Below are positions 1 to 9,600 of a stretch of DNA of 64,000 nt, in pieces. A model generated the notes under the pieces. It ran no database searches. It was given only the letters and a program-made list of their open reading frames with translations, and had not been told where the DNA came from. Source of the stretch: Bacillus sp. FJAT-27264 (lineage in GTDB: Bacteria; Bacillota; Bacilli; Paenibacillales; Paenibacillaceae); assembly GCF_001682855.1 (NCBI RefSeq), contig NZ_MAQW01000001.1, positions 186,001-250,000 of the forward strand. The letters run 5' to 3'. Position 1 is the stretch's first letter; each line of letters starts with the position of its first letter. Position numbers and translations under genes: made by a program.

Positions 1-159
1 GCCTGGGCTTACACTTTCCTTCACCGCCCACCACTTGCCTGGCAGCCGCAGGTCTTCGGCCAGATACACATGGCTCATCCCCCCGGACCCAATGAGCTCT
101 ACGACCCGATAACGTCCCTCAATCATTCGTCCTACTGTTAGCTTTGATGGATACAGCAT
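1..159 (-). CDS. Serine/threonine protein kinase, N-terminal part (runs off the left edge)
   Basis: Only the first 53 codons are inside the window. The translation shows the glycine-rich nucleotide loop [13 protein letters not shown] at about residues 24-36 and the ATP-anchoring lysine in AVKE at residue 47, the signature of Hanks-type (PknB-like) kinases. The ATG is preceded by AAGGAGAGGTG at a good distance. Nothing can be said about the catalytic loop, the membrane anchor or PASTA domains, which lie outside. It is transcribed in the same direction as the next cluster but is separated from it by a terminator-like hairpin. Confidence 0.85.
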   Translation of the reverse strand, partial: MLYPSKLTVGRMIEGRYRVVELIGSGGMSHVYLAEDLRLPGKWWAVKESVSPG

Positions 160-220
160 ATAGACACCTCTCCTTAAAAACGGCTCAAGACCAGCATTAG
201 TGCTTGAACCATAAAAATAT

Positions 221-263
221 AAAAAAAGCACCACCGCTGACGCAATACCGGCGGTACGCCGGT
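221..263 (-). terminator. Probable rho-independent terminator after the methyltransferase operon
   Basis: Read on the minus strand, a GC-rich region with the inverted repeat ACCGGCG/CGCCGGT (247-263) and an alternative ACCGC/GCGGT stem is followed by a seven-base T run (221-228). It lies between the methyltransferase stop and the kinase start, so it would end the leftward repair operon. Confidence 0.55.
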
Positions 264-305
264 CATCAACGGGATGCTTTCCCAGAAAATAAAATAATAA
301 TGTAG

Positions 306-1370
306 TTAATACTTAATCATATAAAGTGTAATTTCATCACGGTTATGGAACAGCTGCTTCGCGCGCTGAATCTGCATGCGCTCGCTCTCGAACATAGCGA
401 TAAGCTCCTTAATCAGCGCAAGTGGCTTCTTGTGCATCAGCTTCACTGTCACGATGGCAGTACCTCCAGGAGCCAAGCTGTGCAGTTGTGATGTCACAAG
501 CTTCGCCATCAGCTTAGGGCTCCAGCTCATATCGCAAACGAATAAATCAAATTCATGATCTTTGAACTTCACATCTCCGGCGTTCTTGCGCAGCACCTTT
601 AGACCAGGAGCGTTACGCAGAGAAGCGTGCATTAATGCCGGATCTACAGCTGTGACCTTTATGCCACGTTCCAGAAGGAATGAGGTCCAGCCGCCCGGCG
701 ATGCGCCGATATCCACGGCATTGCGGAAGCTCGCAAATGGAATGCCGAACTCCTTCTCCGCTTCCATCAGCTTGAATTTAGCGCGGGAGATTTGCCCGTC
801 TTCCTTACGGAAGCGGATCGCTCCACCGTTCCAGCTGGAGAGGTTGTCCTCCGGCCGTGAAACCCCGGCGTACAAGGCATCCTTGGTCGCGTAAACGGAA
901 ATGACCCACTCCGGATCCTGCACCGTGAACTCAGCATCAAGGTTATGCAGTTCTCCCTGAATCCATTCGCGCAGCTCACCAGGACTCTCCTCCCAGAAGC
1001 AATCAGCGCTCTTGCGGACGTGTAGCGCCACCTTCACACCTTCCAGCTCACTGCGGCGGCTCAAATAGGTGGCCAGACGCTGTAATGCTTCCATACTACC
1101 CTCGTCCTGAAATTGCACAGGCTGAATATGCCGCAAAAAGATCGGCGGCTGCTGTGCCAGCAGTCCGGCCACATCCTCAGGCTCCGCCTGAAGGGTAGCC
1201 AAAAAAATTTCACCTGGCAGCAACAGCGTGCTTTTCACAGCCCCGAACAAACGGCGCAATTCTTCCTGCGCATAGGGCGCAAAACCATGATTGGCAGTAC
1301 AAATATAACGTGAAAACACTTCTTCCAAAACAGTTTCCTGCTCCGCTCTATCTTCTATCAAGTTGTTCAA
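306..1370 (-). CDS. FtsJ-type SAM-dependent (rRNA) methyltransferase
   Basis: A 354-residue protein whose C-terminal half is a Rossmann methyltransferase of the FtsJ/RrmJ class. The SAM motif [16 protein letters not shown] is at about residue 217, followed by [11 protein letters not shown] and the motif with the catalytic-type lysine, [10 protein letters not shown]. FtsJ enzymes make 2'-O-methylations on rRNA; the overall architecture is like that of RlmM (23S C2498), with an extra N-terminal region, so an RNA substrate is likely but unproven. The start codon overlaps the stop of the upstream ABC ATPase gene by 4 bases, indicating translational coupling. It is the last gene of the leftward cluster. 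Confidence 0.82.
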   Translation of the reverse strand: MNNLIEDRAEQETVLEEVFSRYICTANHGFAPYAQEELRRLFGAVKSTLLLPGEIFLATLQAEPEDVAGLLAQQPPIFLRHIQPVQFQDEGSMEALQRLATYLSRRSELEGVKVALHVRKSADCFWEESPGELREWIQGELHNLDAEFTVQDPEWVISVYATKDALYAGVSRPEDNLSSWNGGAIRFRKEDGQISRAKFKLMEAEKEFGIPFASFRNAVDIGASPGGWTSFLLERGIKVTAVDPALMHASLRNAPGLKVLRKNAGDVKFKDHEFDLFVCDMSWSPKLMAKLVTSQLHSLAPGGTAIVTVKLMHKKPLALIKELIAMFESERMQIQRAKQLFHNRDEITLYMIKY

Positions 1371-2149
1371 ATGGATTTGCCTCCAGGTCTAATTTTTATC
1401 CAGGGACGACCGTTTTCCCATTCCACGTGGACAGGGATATCATAGGTCGCCCTAATCATCTCGTCCGTCAATACTTCTCCCTTGCGGCCGGAGCCGGCCA
1501 GCTTCCCGTCCTTGATCAACGCCACATGACTGAACAGCGGCACGATCTCTTCAATATGATGCGTCACATATACCACTGTAACTTTGCGCTGTCTCAGCTT
1601 GTCCACTTCGTCCAGCATTTTCTCCCGTTCGTACAGATCGAGTCCCGCACAAGGTTCATCCATGACGAGCAGCTTGGGATCAGCCATCAAACAACGGGCC
1701 AACATAACCTTCTTGCGCTCTCCTTGCGAAAGTGTCCCCAATGAATGGAACGCAAGCGCGCCAAGATTCATATCTTTTAGCAGGGCGAGGGCTCGTTCCT
1801 TTACATCCTCCGGGATACTCTGGTAGAAACGCAAAAAAGCATACGCTCCAGTTGCCACGACTTCCCACACCGGATCGCTGAGCGACAGCTTCTCCATCAG
1901 GGAAGGTCCGATATAACCAATCTCCTTCCGCACTTCGCGCAGATCGCATTGTCCGTAAAGATTGCCAAGAACCTCGATTGTGCCACTACTAGGAAACATA
2001 TATCCGGTCAGCATCTCCAGAATCGTGGTCTTGCCTGAGCCATTGCGGCCCAGAATTGCCCAGTTTTCACCTTCTTTAATTTCCAGCGACACGTCGTCTA
2101 AGATCAGACTCTCTTCCCTGCGGAGCGTAAGATGTTGTAATGATATCAT
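1367..2149 (-). CDS. Orphan ABC ATPase, YlmA-like
   Basis: A 260-residue single-domain ABC ATPase. Visible motifs are Walker A GRNGSGKTT (about 34-42), the signature LSQGERKK, Walker B LLVMDEP and the switch histidine in VTHHIEE. No permease gene is adjacent, as for B. subtilis YlmA and ModF-like ATPases. It overlaps the thioredoxin gene upstream and the methyltransferase gene downstream by 4 bases each. The transported substrate, if any, cannot be read from the sequence, and a non-transport role is possible. Confidence 0.85.
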   Translation of the reverse strand: MISLQHLTLRREESLILDDVSLEIKEGENWAILGRNGSGKTTILEMLTGYMFPSSGTIEVLGNLYGQCDLREVRKEIGYIGPSLMEKLSLSDPVWEVVATGAYAFLRFYQSIPEDVKERALALLKDMNLGALAFHSLGTLSQGERKKVMLARCLMADPKLLVMDEPCAGLDLYEREKMLDEVDKLRQRKVTVVYVTHHIEEIVPLFSHVALIKDGKLAGSGRKGEVLTDEMIRATYDIPVHVEWENGRPWIKIRPGGKSI

Positions 2150-2478
2150 GGCGTAATCCCCCTTCTTATGTATTCCAGCACCCTTTCTACTGAACCCATC
2201 GCATAATGAACTTCCGGCGGTGTCAGGCGGTCAGCTCGTACCACTAGAAGGGCAGGTACACTGGTTATACGATATCTCCCCACAAATTCTGGCAGCATGT
2301 TCACATTTGCCTCATGAATCACAAGGTCTGAAGGCAGCAAATGTCCTGCGACCTCCAGCATACGACGGGCAACTTTACAGGTTCCACATAGTGGTGTGTG
2401 CAGAAAGACTACCAGCGGCTTACCGGGGATCTCCAGCGCTTTTAGCAACTCCGACTCCTTAATCTCCTGTGTTATCAT
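2146..2478 (-). CDS. Thioredoxin-family protein with CGTC active site
   Basis: A 110-residue thioredoxin-fold protein. The redox motif is LCGTCKVA (about residues 30-37), a CxxC with threonine instead of the usual proline, and the conserved cis-proline follows in ITSVPALLVV. There is no signal peptide, so it should act in the cytoplasm as a disulfide or dithiol partner. It is coupled by 4-base overlaps to the receiver-like gene and the ABC ATPase gene. It resembles the small YtpP/YdbP-type thioredoxins; its partner is unknown. Confidence 0.8.
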   Translation of the reverse strand: MITQEIKESELLKALEIPGKPLVVFLHTPLCGTCKVARRMLEVAGHLLPSDLVIHEANVNMLPEFVGRYRITSVPALLVVRADRLTPPEVHYAMGSVERVLEYIRRGITP

Positions 2479-2825
2479 GAGGCATCGGCACCAGAAGCAA
2501 TATTCTGCAGTTGTTCCGAACTAAGCGGACCGTTATGCAGAGCCATTCCATCCGGCTTAGCCGGGTACAGGATTTCGAACATTTCCTTGCGGCCCCAAGG
2601 ACTGGAGGTGTGCAGAAAAATAGAACGAGGGAACAAACCCTCCAGCACGATCCGTTTAGCCACTTCACCGCCATTATGGTCATCAGGACCCATGTCATAA
2701 TCCAGCGATAAAATATCAACTTCACAATCCCGCAGCAGTATCAGACATTCTTCTGTCGTCCGGGCCAACGCAAAACCCTCCGGCCGCTTACGGTAATCAT
2801 CCATATATACGTTAATCAAGGTCAA
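2475..2825 (-). CDS. Cyclic-phosphate-processing receiver-domain (cREC-like) protein
   Basis: A 116-residue, single-domain protein with a receiver-like fold. The acidic pair YMDDYRKRPEGF near the N-terminus and the later LSLDYDMG match the cREC family, which comparative genomics predicts to act on cyclic phosphate ends or nucleotides, often beside RNA repair genes. Such proteins are often misannotated as FtsJ or cell division proteins. Here it overlaps nfo upstream and the thioredoxin gene downstream by 4 bases each. The family call comes from motif memory; the biochemical role is inferred. Confidence 0.65.
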   Translation of the reverse strand: MTLINVYMDDYRKRPEGFALARTTEECLILLRDCEVDILSLDYDMGPDDHNGGEVAKRIVLEGLFPRSIFLHTSSPWGRKEMFEILYPAKPDGMALHNGPLSSEQLQNIASGADAS

Positions 2826-3679
2826 TCCTCCGTTCCAAACCAGGCTTTTACCAGGGATATCTCTCGGGAATGACTCCCGTCTGGTCCCTTCTCTGTCTCC
2901 ATAACAAGCGCTGCACCCTGCAGCGGCTCTGACGTCAATAGTCCAGCCAGACCCTTCTCTCCGATATACCCCCGCCCAATGGCAGCGTGTCTGTCCCTGC
3001 GTGAGGCTAAAGGGTACTTTGAATCATTGAGATGTATGGCAACGAGATGCGGCCAATAGCCGAGGTCGTCTCCACGGCGGAGCAGTGCCTCCGTATCTTC
3101 CGGGTTCCAGATTCCAGCTGCATAAGCATGGCAAGTATCGAAGCAGAAGCCGATTTTGTCCGGATATTGGCTCAGTTCACGAACCTTCACCAGTTCCTCC
3201 AGCGTCATGCCCTCCCGGCCGTGATTGCCGGCTTGATTCTCGATTAAGAGCTTGGTTCGGCCTTCCCAAGACGCCAAGGTTGCATTCATACATTGTATAA
3301 TATTTTGATAGCCTTGTAACGGCTCCATCCCGCCAAATTGTCCAAAATGCACGACAATCCCCAAGGAGCCGCAAGCTTCGGCAATCTCCAGATCATTTCG
3401 CAGCGAAGACACCATCACCGCCCCAGGTATTGCCGCATCCTTCCCCGCAGCCATATTGGTCGGATAAGGCGTGTGCGCGATAGAGACGATTCCGTTCTCT
3501 CGACAAAAGGATGCGCAGTCCTCGGCATCCCGGCCATCGACCGGTTTAAGCTTCAGACTGCGCGGATTTTTCGGAAAATACTGAAAGCTTGTCGCACCGC
3601 TCTCCCAGGCGAACCGGGCCGCTCGGCCGTATCCGCCGCGAATGCTGACATGCGCCCCAATTTTGGGACTATTGTTCAT
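2822..3679 (-). CDS. nfo: Deoxyribonuclease IV (AP endonuclease)
   Basis: A 285-residue endonuclease IV that cuts the backbone at abasic sites in base excision repair. The start was set at the ATG giving MNNSPKIGAHVSIRGG, because endonuclease IV proteins begin at this GAHVS motif; an open frame 47 codons longer exists but lies inside fpg. Metal-binding motifs typical of the family are visible: VVHFGQ, LLIENQAG, GFCFDTCHAYAAG and AIHLNDSK. The chosen ATG overlaps the end of fpg by 11 bases, so the two repair genes are coupled. Confidence 0.93.
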   Translation of the reverse strand: MNNSPKIGAHVSIRGGYGRAARFAWESGATSFQYFPKNPRSLKLKPVDGRDAEDCASFCRENGIVSIAHTPYPTNMAAGKDAAIPGAVMVSSLRNDLEIAEACGSLGIVVHFGQFGGMEPLQGYQNIIQCMNATLASWEGRTKLLIENQAGNHGREGMTLEELVKVRELSQYPDKIGFCFDTCHAYAAGIWNPEDTEALLRRGDDLGYWPHLVAIHLNDSKYPLASRRDRHAAIGRGYIGEKGLAGLLTSEPLQGAALVMETEKGPDGSHSREISLVKAWFGTED

Positions 3680-4484
3680 GCTGGCAGTCCGGGCAATAGA
3701 ACACTTTGCGTCCAGACAGCTCGATTTTGACAACTGTTCCCCCTCCGCGCAGGCAAGGCTCGCCTTCACGGTCGTACACCAGACACCGGTCGTTATATGT
3801 GCCTGTGACAGTATCTCCATTCATAAACGGCATTTCCATATAGCCACCGATCTCTGTCGCGTCGGTCAAAACCTTACGGATGGCCTCATACAATCTCGTG
3901 ATGGAATCCGGGGTCAGGTTATGCACGAGCGCAGACGGCAGCAATCTCGCTTCAAAAGCAATCTCATCAGCATAGCAGTTGCCTATGCCAGCGATGAACT
4001 GTTGATTTACGAGCAGGCTCTTCAGCGCGCCGCGCCGACCTTTGAGCATTCCTGTAAAACGCTCCAGGGTCATCCGCCGATCTAACGGTTCTGGTCCAAG
4101 CTTGCCCATGGCGGCTTCAGCTTCCTTAACCGACAGCAGATGAAGATAGCCTAGCCGCAGGCCCATGAAATAGAGGATATGATCGCCAAAAGCGATCTCC
4201 ACCTGAGTGTTGCGGTCCGGTCTTTCTTCTTCTGTTCCATAGAATAGCAACCCGCCCAACATTAAATGCAGCAGCAGTCTGCGGCCGTCATGCAAGTGGA
4301 ACAGAATATGCTTAGCCCGTCTCTCTACAAATACAACACGTGCACCGACCAGTGCCTGAGTGAACGCCTCAGTCTCCAAATTAATGGACTTCTCTCTATT
4401 CACAGTTACGCCTGTAATCGGCACGTTGATAATATGTTGACCAAGCCTTTGTCTATAGTTCTCCATTTCCGGCAGTTCCGGCAT
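3669..4484 (-). CDS. fpg: Formamidopyrimidine-DNA glycosylase (Fpg/Nei family), altered zinc finger
   Basis: A 271-residue DNA glycosylase/AP lyase that removes oxidised purines. The mature N-terminus PELPEM carries the catalytic Pro and Glu, and RRAKHILFHL holds the conserved beta-hairpin lysine. The helix-two-turn-helix region is present (IAGIGNCYADEI). The C-terminal zinc finger is unusual: the family has CxxC ... CxxC, whereas here the first pair reads CLRG (GEPCLRGGG), so the second cysteine is glycine. The second pair, YCPDCQ, is intact. It lies 48 bases downstream of the HAD phosphatase gene. Confidence 0.92.
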   Translation of the reverse strand: MPELPEMENYRQRLGQHIINVPITGVTVNREKSINLETEAFTQALVGARVVFVERRAKHILFHLHDGRRLLLHLMLGGLLFYGTEEERPDRNTQVEIAFGDHILYFMGLRLGYLHLLSVKEAEAAMGKLGPEPLDRRMTLERFTGMLKGRRGALKSLLVNQQFIAGIGNCYADEIAFEARLLPSALVHNLTPDSITRLYEAIRKVLTDATEIGGYMEMPFMNGDTVTGTYNDRCLVYDREGEPCLRGGGTVVKIELSGRKVFYCPDCQHEQ

Positions 4485-4531
4485 ATCTCAATCTTCCCTT
4501 CTAGGTTGGTGGAATGTTTGTGCCTATGCCA

Positions 4532-5320
4532 TTATACACCGAGAAATGTTTGAAGTTCAGTTAAATCGGCACAAATGACATCCGGGGTAATTCCCGTGAT
4601 CTCTTTATAATGTTCCAGGTTCTCAGCATTGGTGAGTCCTGTATAGACCAATATGGTTTGGCAGCCTGCACGTGCACCTGCTGCGATATCCGTCCGCATG
4701 TTGTCTCCAACCATAATAGCATCTCCGGGCTCAATCCCCAGCCGATCTGTTGCATATGCTATCAGGTGGGAATGCGGTTTGCCAATAACTACTGGGGCAA
4801 TCCCGGTGGCTGCTTCAATAGCAGCACCGATCGTTCCTGCACCTGGCATGATTCCGCCATCACCTGGCAGCATCAGATCCGGGTTCGTCAGTACAGATCG
4901 GGCACCACTCAAAATCCAGCGCTGGGCCTGTGCCAGCTTGTCATATGTAAAGGAACGATCGATTCCCTGAACGACATACTGGGGCGATTCTGTCACAATA
5001 TTCAGACCCGCCTCTTCACAAGCTTGGTAGAGCCCTTTTTCTCCAAGTATCGCCACGGATGCCCCTGGAGATTCCTCGGCAATATAGCGGGCAGCCGCCA
5101 ACGAGGAAGTGCATACTTCTTCAGCCTTGGCTTCAATTCCCATACCTCGCAAATGTGCCGCTACGTCCTCCGCTGTACGCGAAGAATTATTGGTCACGAA
5201 CAAGAAGGGGATATTCGCTTTTCTTAAGCCAGCAATCAGGCTATCCGCGCCCGCGATCATCGTATGACCGTGATACAAGGTTCCATCGAGATCGATTAGC
5301 AATCCTGAGATTTTATTCAT
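4532..5320 (-). CDS. HAD-superfamily phosphatase, NagD/YutF-like
   Basis: A 262-residue HAD family IIA phosphatase. Motif I LLIDLDGTLYHG is at the N-terminus, motif II is FVTNNSSRT, and motif IV is IMVGDNMRTDIAAG. The order and the cap between motifs II and III match the NagD/p-nitrophenyl phosphatase group, cytosolic enzymes that hydrolyse sugar or nucleoside monophosphates. It is the first gene of the leftward cluster with fpg and nfo. The physiological substrate cannot be assigned. Confidence 0.85.
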   Translation of the reverse strand: MNKISGLLIDLDGTLYHGHTMIAGADSLIAGLRKANIPFLFVTNNSSRTAEDVAAHLRGMGIEAKAEEVCTSSLAAARYIAEESPGASVAILGEKGLYQACEEAGLNIVTESPQYVVQGIDRSFTYDKLAQAQRWILSGARSVLTNPDLMLPGDGGIMPGAGTIGAAIEAATGIAPVVIGKPHSHLIAYATDRLGIEPGDAIMVGDNMRTDIAAGARAGCQTILVYTGLTNAENLEHYKEITGITPDVICADLTELQTFLGV

Positions 5321-5532
5321 AGCCTCTCCTTTGCCAAATGCAAGAACTTTATTTAATGTTGTGAATTAATCATACAATGAATTAAATATTCCCTTATGTT
5401 ATAAGGCTTCCAGATTACTCCAATACAACTTTCACCATAAAGCCTTTATATTACAACGCACTTTGTCGACCCAAATCGAACCCGGATTGGGTTCCGGCAT
5501 TTTTTGGACAAGGCTGTCAGTTCCTGCGCTTT

Positions 5533-5556
5533 CCCGGAAAATAATTATTTTCCGGG
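5533..5556. other. Perfect 24-bp palindrome overlapping the rnz stop codon
   Basis: Bases 5533-5556 form an exact palindrome with 12-base arms starting CCCGGAAAATAA. The rnz stop codon TAA lies at its centre (5545-5547). It could act as an mRNA 3' hairpin, but it lacks a T run on either strand, so it is not called a typical terminator. Confidence 0.6.
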
Positions 5557-6483
5557 CGCTCTTCGGAACACCGGAAATGTGCTGAACTCTTCAGCTAGTA
5601 ACGTCTCCGGGAAGATAGCTTGCGCCTCTTCCTGAAGCGGAGCCAGTTCATCGAATGAAATGTATCGGGAACTGAAATGGGTTAGGAGCAATGAACGTGC
5701 TCCGGCTTCGCGTGCAGTCTCCGCAGCCTGCCTTGCCGTACTGTGATGATACTGATGAGCCATTTCTGCCAGATCATGTGCAAAGGTGGCTTCATGGATC
5801 ATCAGGTCGGCATCCAGTGAGAGACGAAGGGCTTCCTCACAGGGTCTTGTGTCCCCAAGCACTGTTACGATGCGACCACGCTTCGGCTCATTGACAACAT
5901 CAGCAGGTTCGATGATCAGCCCATCCGGTGTTGTTACGGCCTCACCTTTCTTCAGCTTTCCGTACAGAGGACCCGGTTTAAGTCCATAGCCTAGCAGACG
6001 TTCTGTATTGAGACTGCCGGGGCTGTCCTTTTCCGTTACACGGTATCCATAACTATCAATCCGGTGCTCAAGCAGGCCCGCCTCCACACGGAAGCTTGCG
6101 TCCTCGAACACAACTCCCCCGGTATGCTCCACGATTTCCAGCTTATAAGGGATACGGGACTGGCTGACGGACAACGAGATCTCGAGATAATCCTTCAACC
6201 CCGGAGGTCCATATACAGTAAGTGGAGCAGTGCCTCCTTGATAGCCACGACTGGAGATTAATCCAGGCAATCCGAACAAATGGTCACCGTGCAAGTGAGT
6301 GATGAAGATCTTCTCCAACTTGCCAAGTCGCAGCGGAGAGCGGAGAACCTGATGTTGTGTCCCCTCTCCGCAATCAAACATCCAGAAGCTGCGCCGTTCT
6401 TCCATCAGACGCAGGGCAATCGAAGTCACGTTTCTTTGTAAAGTCGGTACCCCGGCATTGGTTCCTAAAAAGTATATTTCCAT
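5545..6483 (-). CDS. rnz: Ribonuclease Z (tRNA 3' processing)
   Basis: A 312-residue metallo-beta-lactamase-fold endonuclease that removes the 3' trailer from tRNA precursors lacking an encoded CCA. It begins MEIYFLGTNAGVPT, typical of the family, and carries the zinc motif HLHGDHLFGLPG at about residues 63-74. Further conserved elements are GDTRPC, HEATFAHD and the C-terminal LTHFSSRY. The length is normal for short-form RNase Z. The ATG is preceded by AGGAGGAGAG. It is a single gene, downstream of metH and transcribed in the same direction. Confidence 0.95.
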   Translation of the reverse strand: MEIYFLGTNAGVPTLQRNVTSIALRLMEERRSFWMFDCGEGTQHQVLRSPLRLGKLEKIFITHLHGDHLFGLPGLISSRGYQGGTAPLTVYGPPGLKDYLEISLSVSQSRIPYKLEIVEHTGGVVFEDASFRVEAGLLEHRIDSYGYRVTEKDSPGSLNTERLLGYGLKPGPLYGKLKKGEAVTTPDGLIIEPADVVNEPKRGRIVTVLGDTRPCEEALRLSLDADLMIHEATFAHDLAEMAHQYHHSTARQAAETAREAGARSLLLTHFSSRYISFDELAPLQEEAQAIFPETLLAEEFSTFPVFRRAPGK

Positions 6484-6536
6484 AGCTCTCCTCCTTTCTG
6501 TGCATTGTGTCTTTGCCGTTCTTCTATTATTCCAGT

Positions 6537-6560
6537 AAAAAACCTCCCGTAACCGGGAGG
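6537..6560 (-). terminator. Rho-independent terminator of metH
   Basis: On the minus strand, the stem CCTCCCG/CGGGAGG with a TTA-type loop is followed directly by TTTTTT. It lies about 55 bases past the metH stop. Confidence 0.9.
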
Positions 6561-6614
6561 CTTCGCCGGAGAGGACTTATAATCACCCTCATTCCGGCTA
6601 TCATCAAGAAGAAA

Positions 6615-9600
6615 TCACTGCTTCTCTACGTTAAAATACTGCGCTTCAGGATGCGCGAATACCATCGCAGATACAGAAGCTTCCGGTTCCATCATGAAGC
6701 CCTCGGTCAGCTCAACGCCGATATCTTCAGGAGACATCAATTTGAACAGCGGCCCCTGATCTTCCAGATCCGGGCAAGCCGGGTATCCGAAGGAAACACG
6801 AATTCCTTGATAACGGGCACCATGACGTTGCTTCATGGTCAGATCCGCCGGATCGGGGAAGCCCCAAGTATCCCGCATCATATGATGGACACGCTCCGCC
6901 AGACCTTCCGCCACCTCTAGAGCAACTGCCTGCAGTGCGTGGGAGCGCAAATAATCACCGTTATCCTTCAGCACCGTGGACATTTCACGAACGCCGTGAC
7001 CAGCCGTCACCACAAGGAACCCTACATAATCCATAATACCGCTATCGACCGGCTTCAAGAAATCGGCCAGACACAGGAATGGCTCAACCCCTTGACGAGG
7101 GAAGGTAAAGGTATGCAGCACCTTGGAGGTGTCCTGCGGATCGTAGATCAGAATATCATTGCCCTTAGACTGGGCCGGGAAGAAACGGTACATCGCATGT
7201 GGTGTAATCGTCCCGTTCACCATCGCCTGATGCAGAATATCATCTACAGTCGCCTTTAGATCCACAGTACGCTTGTCCCCTGCAGCGAGCAAGTTTTCCA
7301 CCGAACCCTTAAGTCCAAGATGGTGACCCAGCAACATCTGCATGTTCACATAAGGAACGATATGCCCCAGCGGATAATTGCGCAGGACATGACGCTCCAG
7401 ATCCGGTGGTGTAAAGACCGGTGCATCTGGTGAGATATTCGAGCGAACCGCACGGGTCAGCTTCGGCAGTTCTGTCTTCACCGCTACAGTAGCCCCTGCT
7501 TCAGCTTCAGCACGAACCTCTTCTTCAATCTTGGCCCGCTCCACCGGATTCATGAGCCGGTTAGCAATGTCCAGTCCGTCCATGGCATCCTTGGCGTACA
7601 GCACCAGTCCATCATATTCTGGACGAATACGAGTCTTGGTGAATTTGCGTGTCAACGCGGCGCCGCCAACCATGATCGGCACATCGATACCAGCGTTCCG
7701 CAAATCCTGTGCGGTCAGCACCATTTGCTGAGCCGACTTCACCAGAAGTCCAGAGAGGCCGATCGCATCTGCTTTTTCACGCCGGAACGCTTCGATGATG
7801 TTTTCCGGTGGTACTTTTATACCCAAATTGACGATCTGGTAACCATTGTTGGACAGGATGATCTCAACCAGGTTTTTCCCGATGTCATGCACATCCCCTT
7901 TGACGGTGGCCAACATGATCTTACCTTTGACCGCAGTCTCGTCCTTCTCCATAAACTGCTCCAGATGTCCAACCGAAGCCTTCATAACTTCCGCGCTCTG
8001 CAGCACCTCAGCCACGATCAGCTCATTGTTGTTAAACAATCTTCCGACCTCAGACATACCCGCCATTAGAGGACCATTGATAATCTCCAGCGGCGATGCT
8101 TTGGTCAGTGCCTCGTTCAGATCGGGAATCAGTCCTTCCTTGGTTCCTTCAACTACATAAGAAGCCAGACGCTCATCCAACGACAGATTGGAGATCTTCT
8201 CCTTCTTCTCCACTTTCTTGCCACGGAATGCAGCGACAAAGGCGGATAGCGTATCATCGTTCGTATTATAGATCAGTTGCTCAGCCAAGATCCGCTCTGC
8301 TTCAGGAATGGAAGCATAACGCTCCACCTTCTCGGTATTCACAATAGCGTAATCGAGTCCAGCCTTGGTGCATTCATACAGGAACACGGAGTTCAATACC
8401 TCACGCCCTGCTTCAGGCAGACCAAATGAAACGTTACTGATCCCGAGAATCGTATGAACGGAAGGCAGTGCCTCTTTGATCATGCGAATCCCGTCAATCG
8501 TCTCCTTCGCAGAACCGATATACTGCTCATCCCCTGTTCCTACCGGGAAGACTAGCGTATCAAAAATCAGATCTTGGGACGACAGACCATACTTGTTCAC
8601 AAGTAGATCATGGGAACGTTTTGCTACTGCCAGCTTGTCGACCGCCTTAATTGCTTGTCCACTCTCATCAATCGTTCCGACGACAATAGCAGCACCATAT
8701 TTATGGATCAACGGCGTAACATGCTCGAATTTTTCTTCACCATCTTCAAGGTTAATGGAGTTAATGATCGCTTTACCCTGGCAATACTGCAAGGCAAGGT
8801 CAATAACCTTCGGGTCAGTAGTGTCAATCATGAGTGGAACTTTAACCTTCTTGACCACGAGCTCCAAGAACTCCTTGATATCTTCACTCTCGTCACGGTC
8901 AGGGTCCTGTACGCAGACGTCAACTACCTGTGCACCACTCTTGACCTGGGCCCGAGCAATTTCAGAAGCTTCCTCATATTTCCCTTCCACGATCAGACGC
9001 TTGAACTTCCGTGAGCCCAGTACGTTCGTACGCTCTCCGACCATGTAAGGACGGTTACCATCCTCGACATAGACCGGATCAATTCCCGACAAAGCAGGCG
9101 GATGAGTGCCGTTCAGCTCACGCGGCGGGAATTTCGACAATTCTTCAACCATGGCCCGGATATGTTCCGGTGTTGTTCCGCAGCAGCCGCCAGCGATATT
9201 CAGCCAGCCCTTTTCAGCGAACGCGCCAATCTTACGGGCAAGAGAATCCGGTGATTCATGATAATGTCCGTTCTCGTCCGGTAGACCCGCATTGGGGTAA
9301 CAGCTGATGGCAGATGATGAAATATCCGCCAGTGTGCGGATATGATCGCGCATGAACTCTGGTCCAGTCGCACAGTTGAGACCAATAGAGATCGGTTTCA
9401 AATGCTCCAGTGAAATGTAAAAGGCTTCGATATTCTGTCCAGCGAGTGTTGTGCCCATCGGCTCAATCGTACCCGAAATCATAACAGGCAGTGTAATACC
9501 TGTCTTCTCAAAAGCATTACGGATTCCGATACTACCCGCTTTAACATTCAGGGTATCCTGTGAGGTCTCAAGCAGCAGTACATCGACTTCACCATCAATC

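Noticed and set aside
3680..3820. N-terminal extension of nfo (47 codons)
   Set aside because: The extension overlaps fpg coding sequence and endonuclease IV proteins begin at the GAHVS motif.
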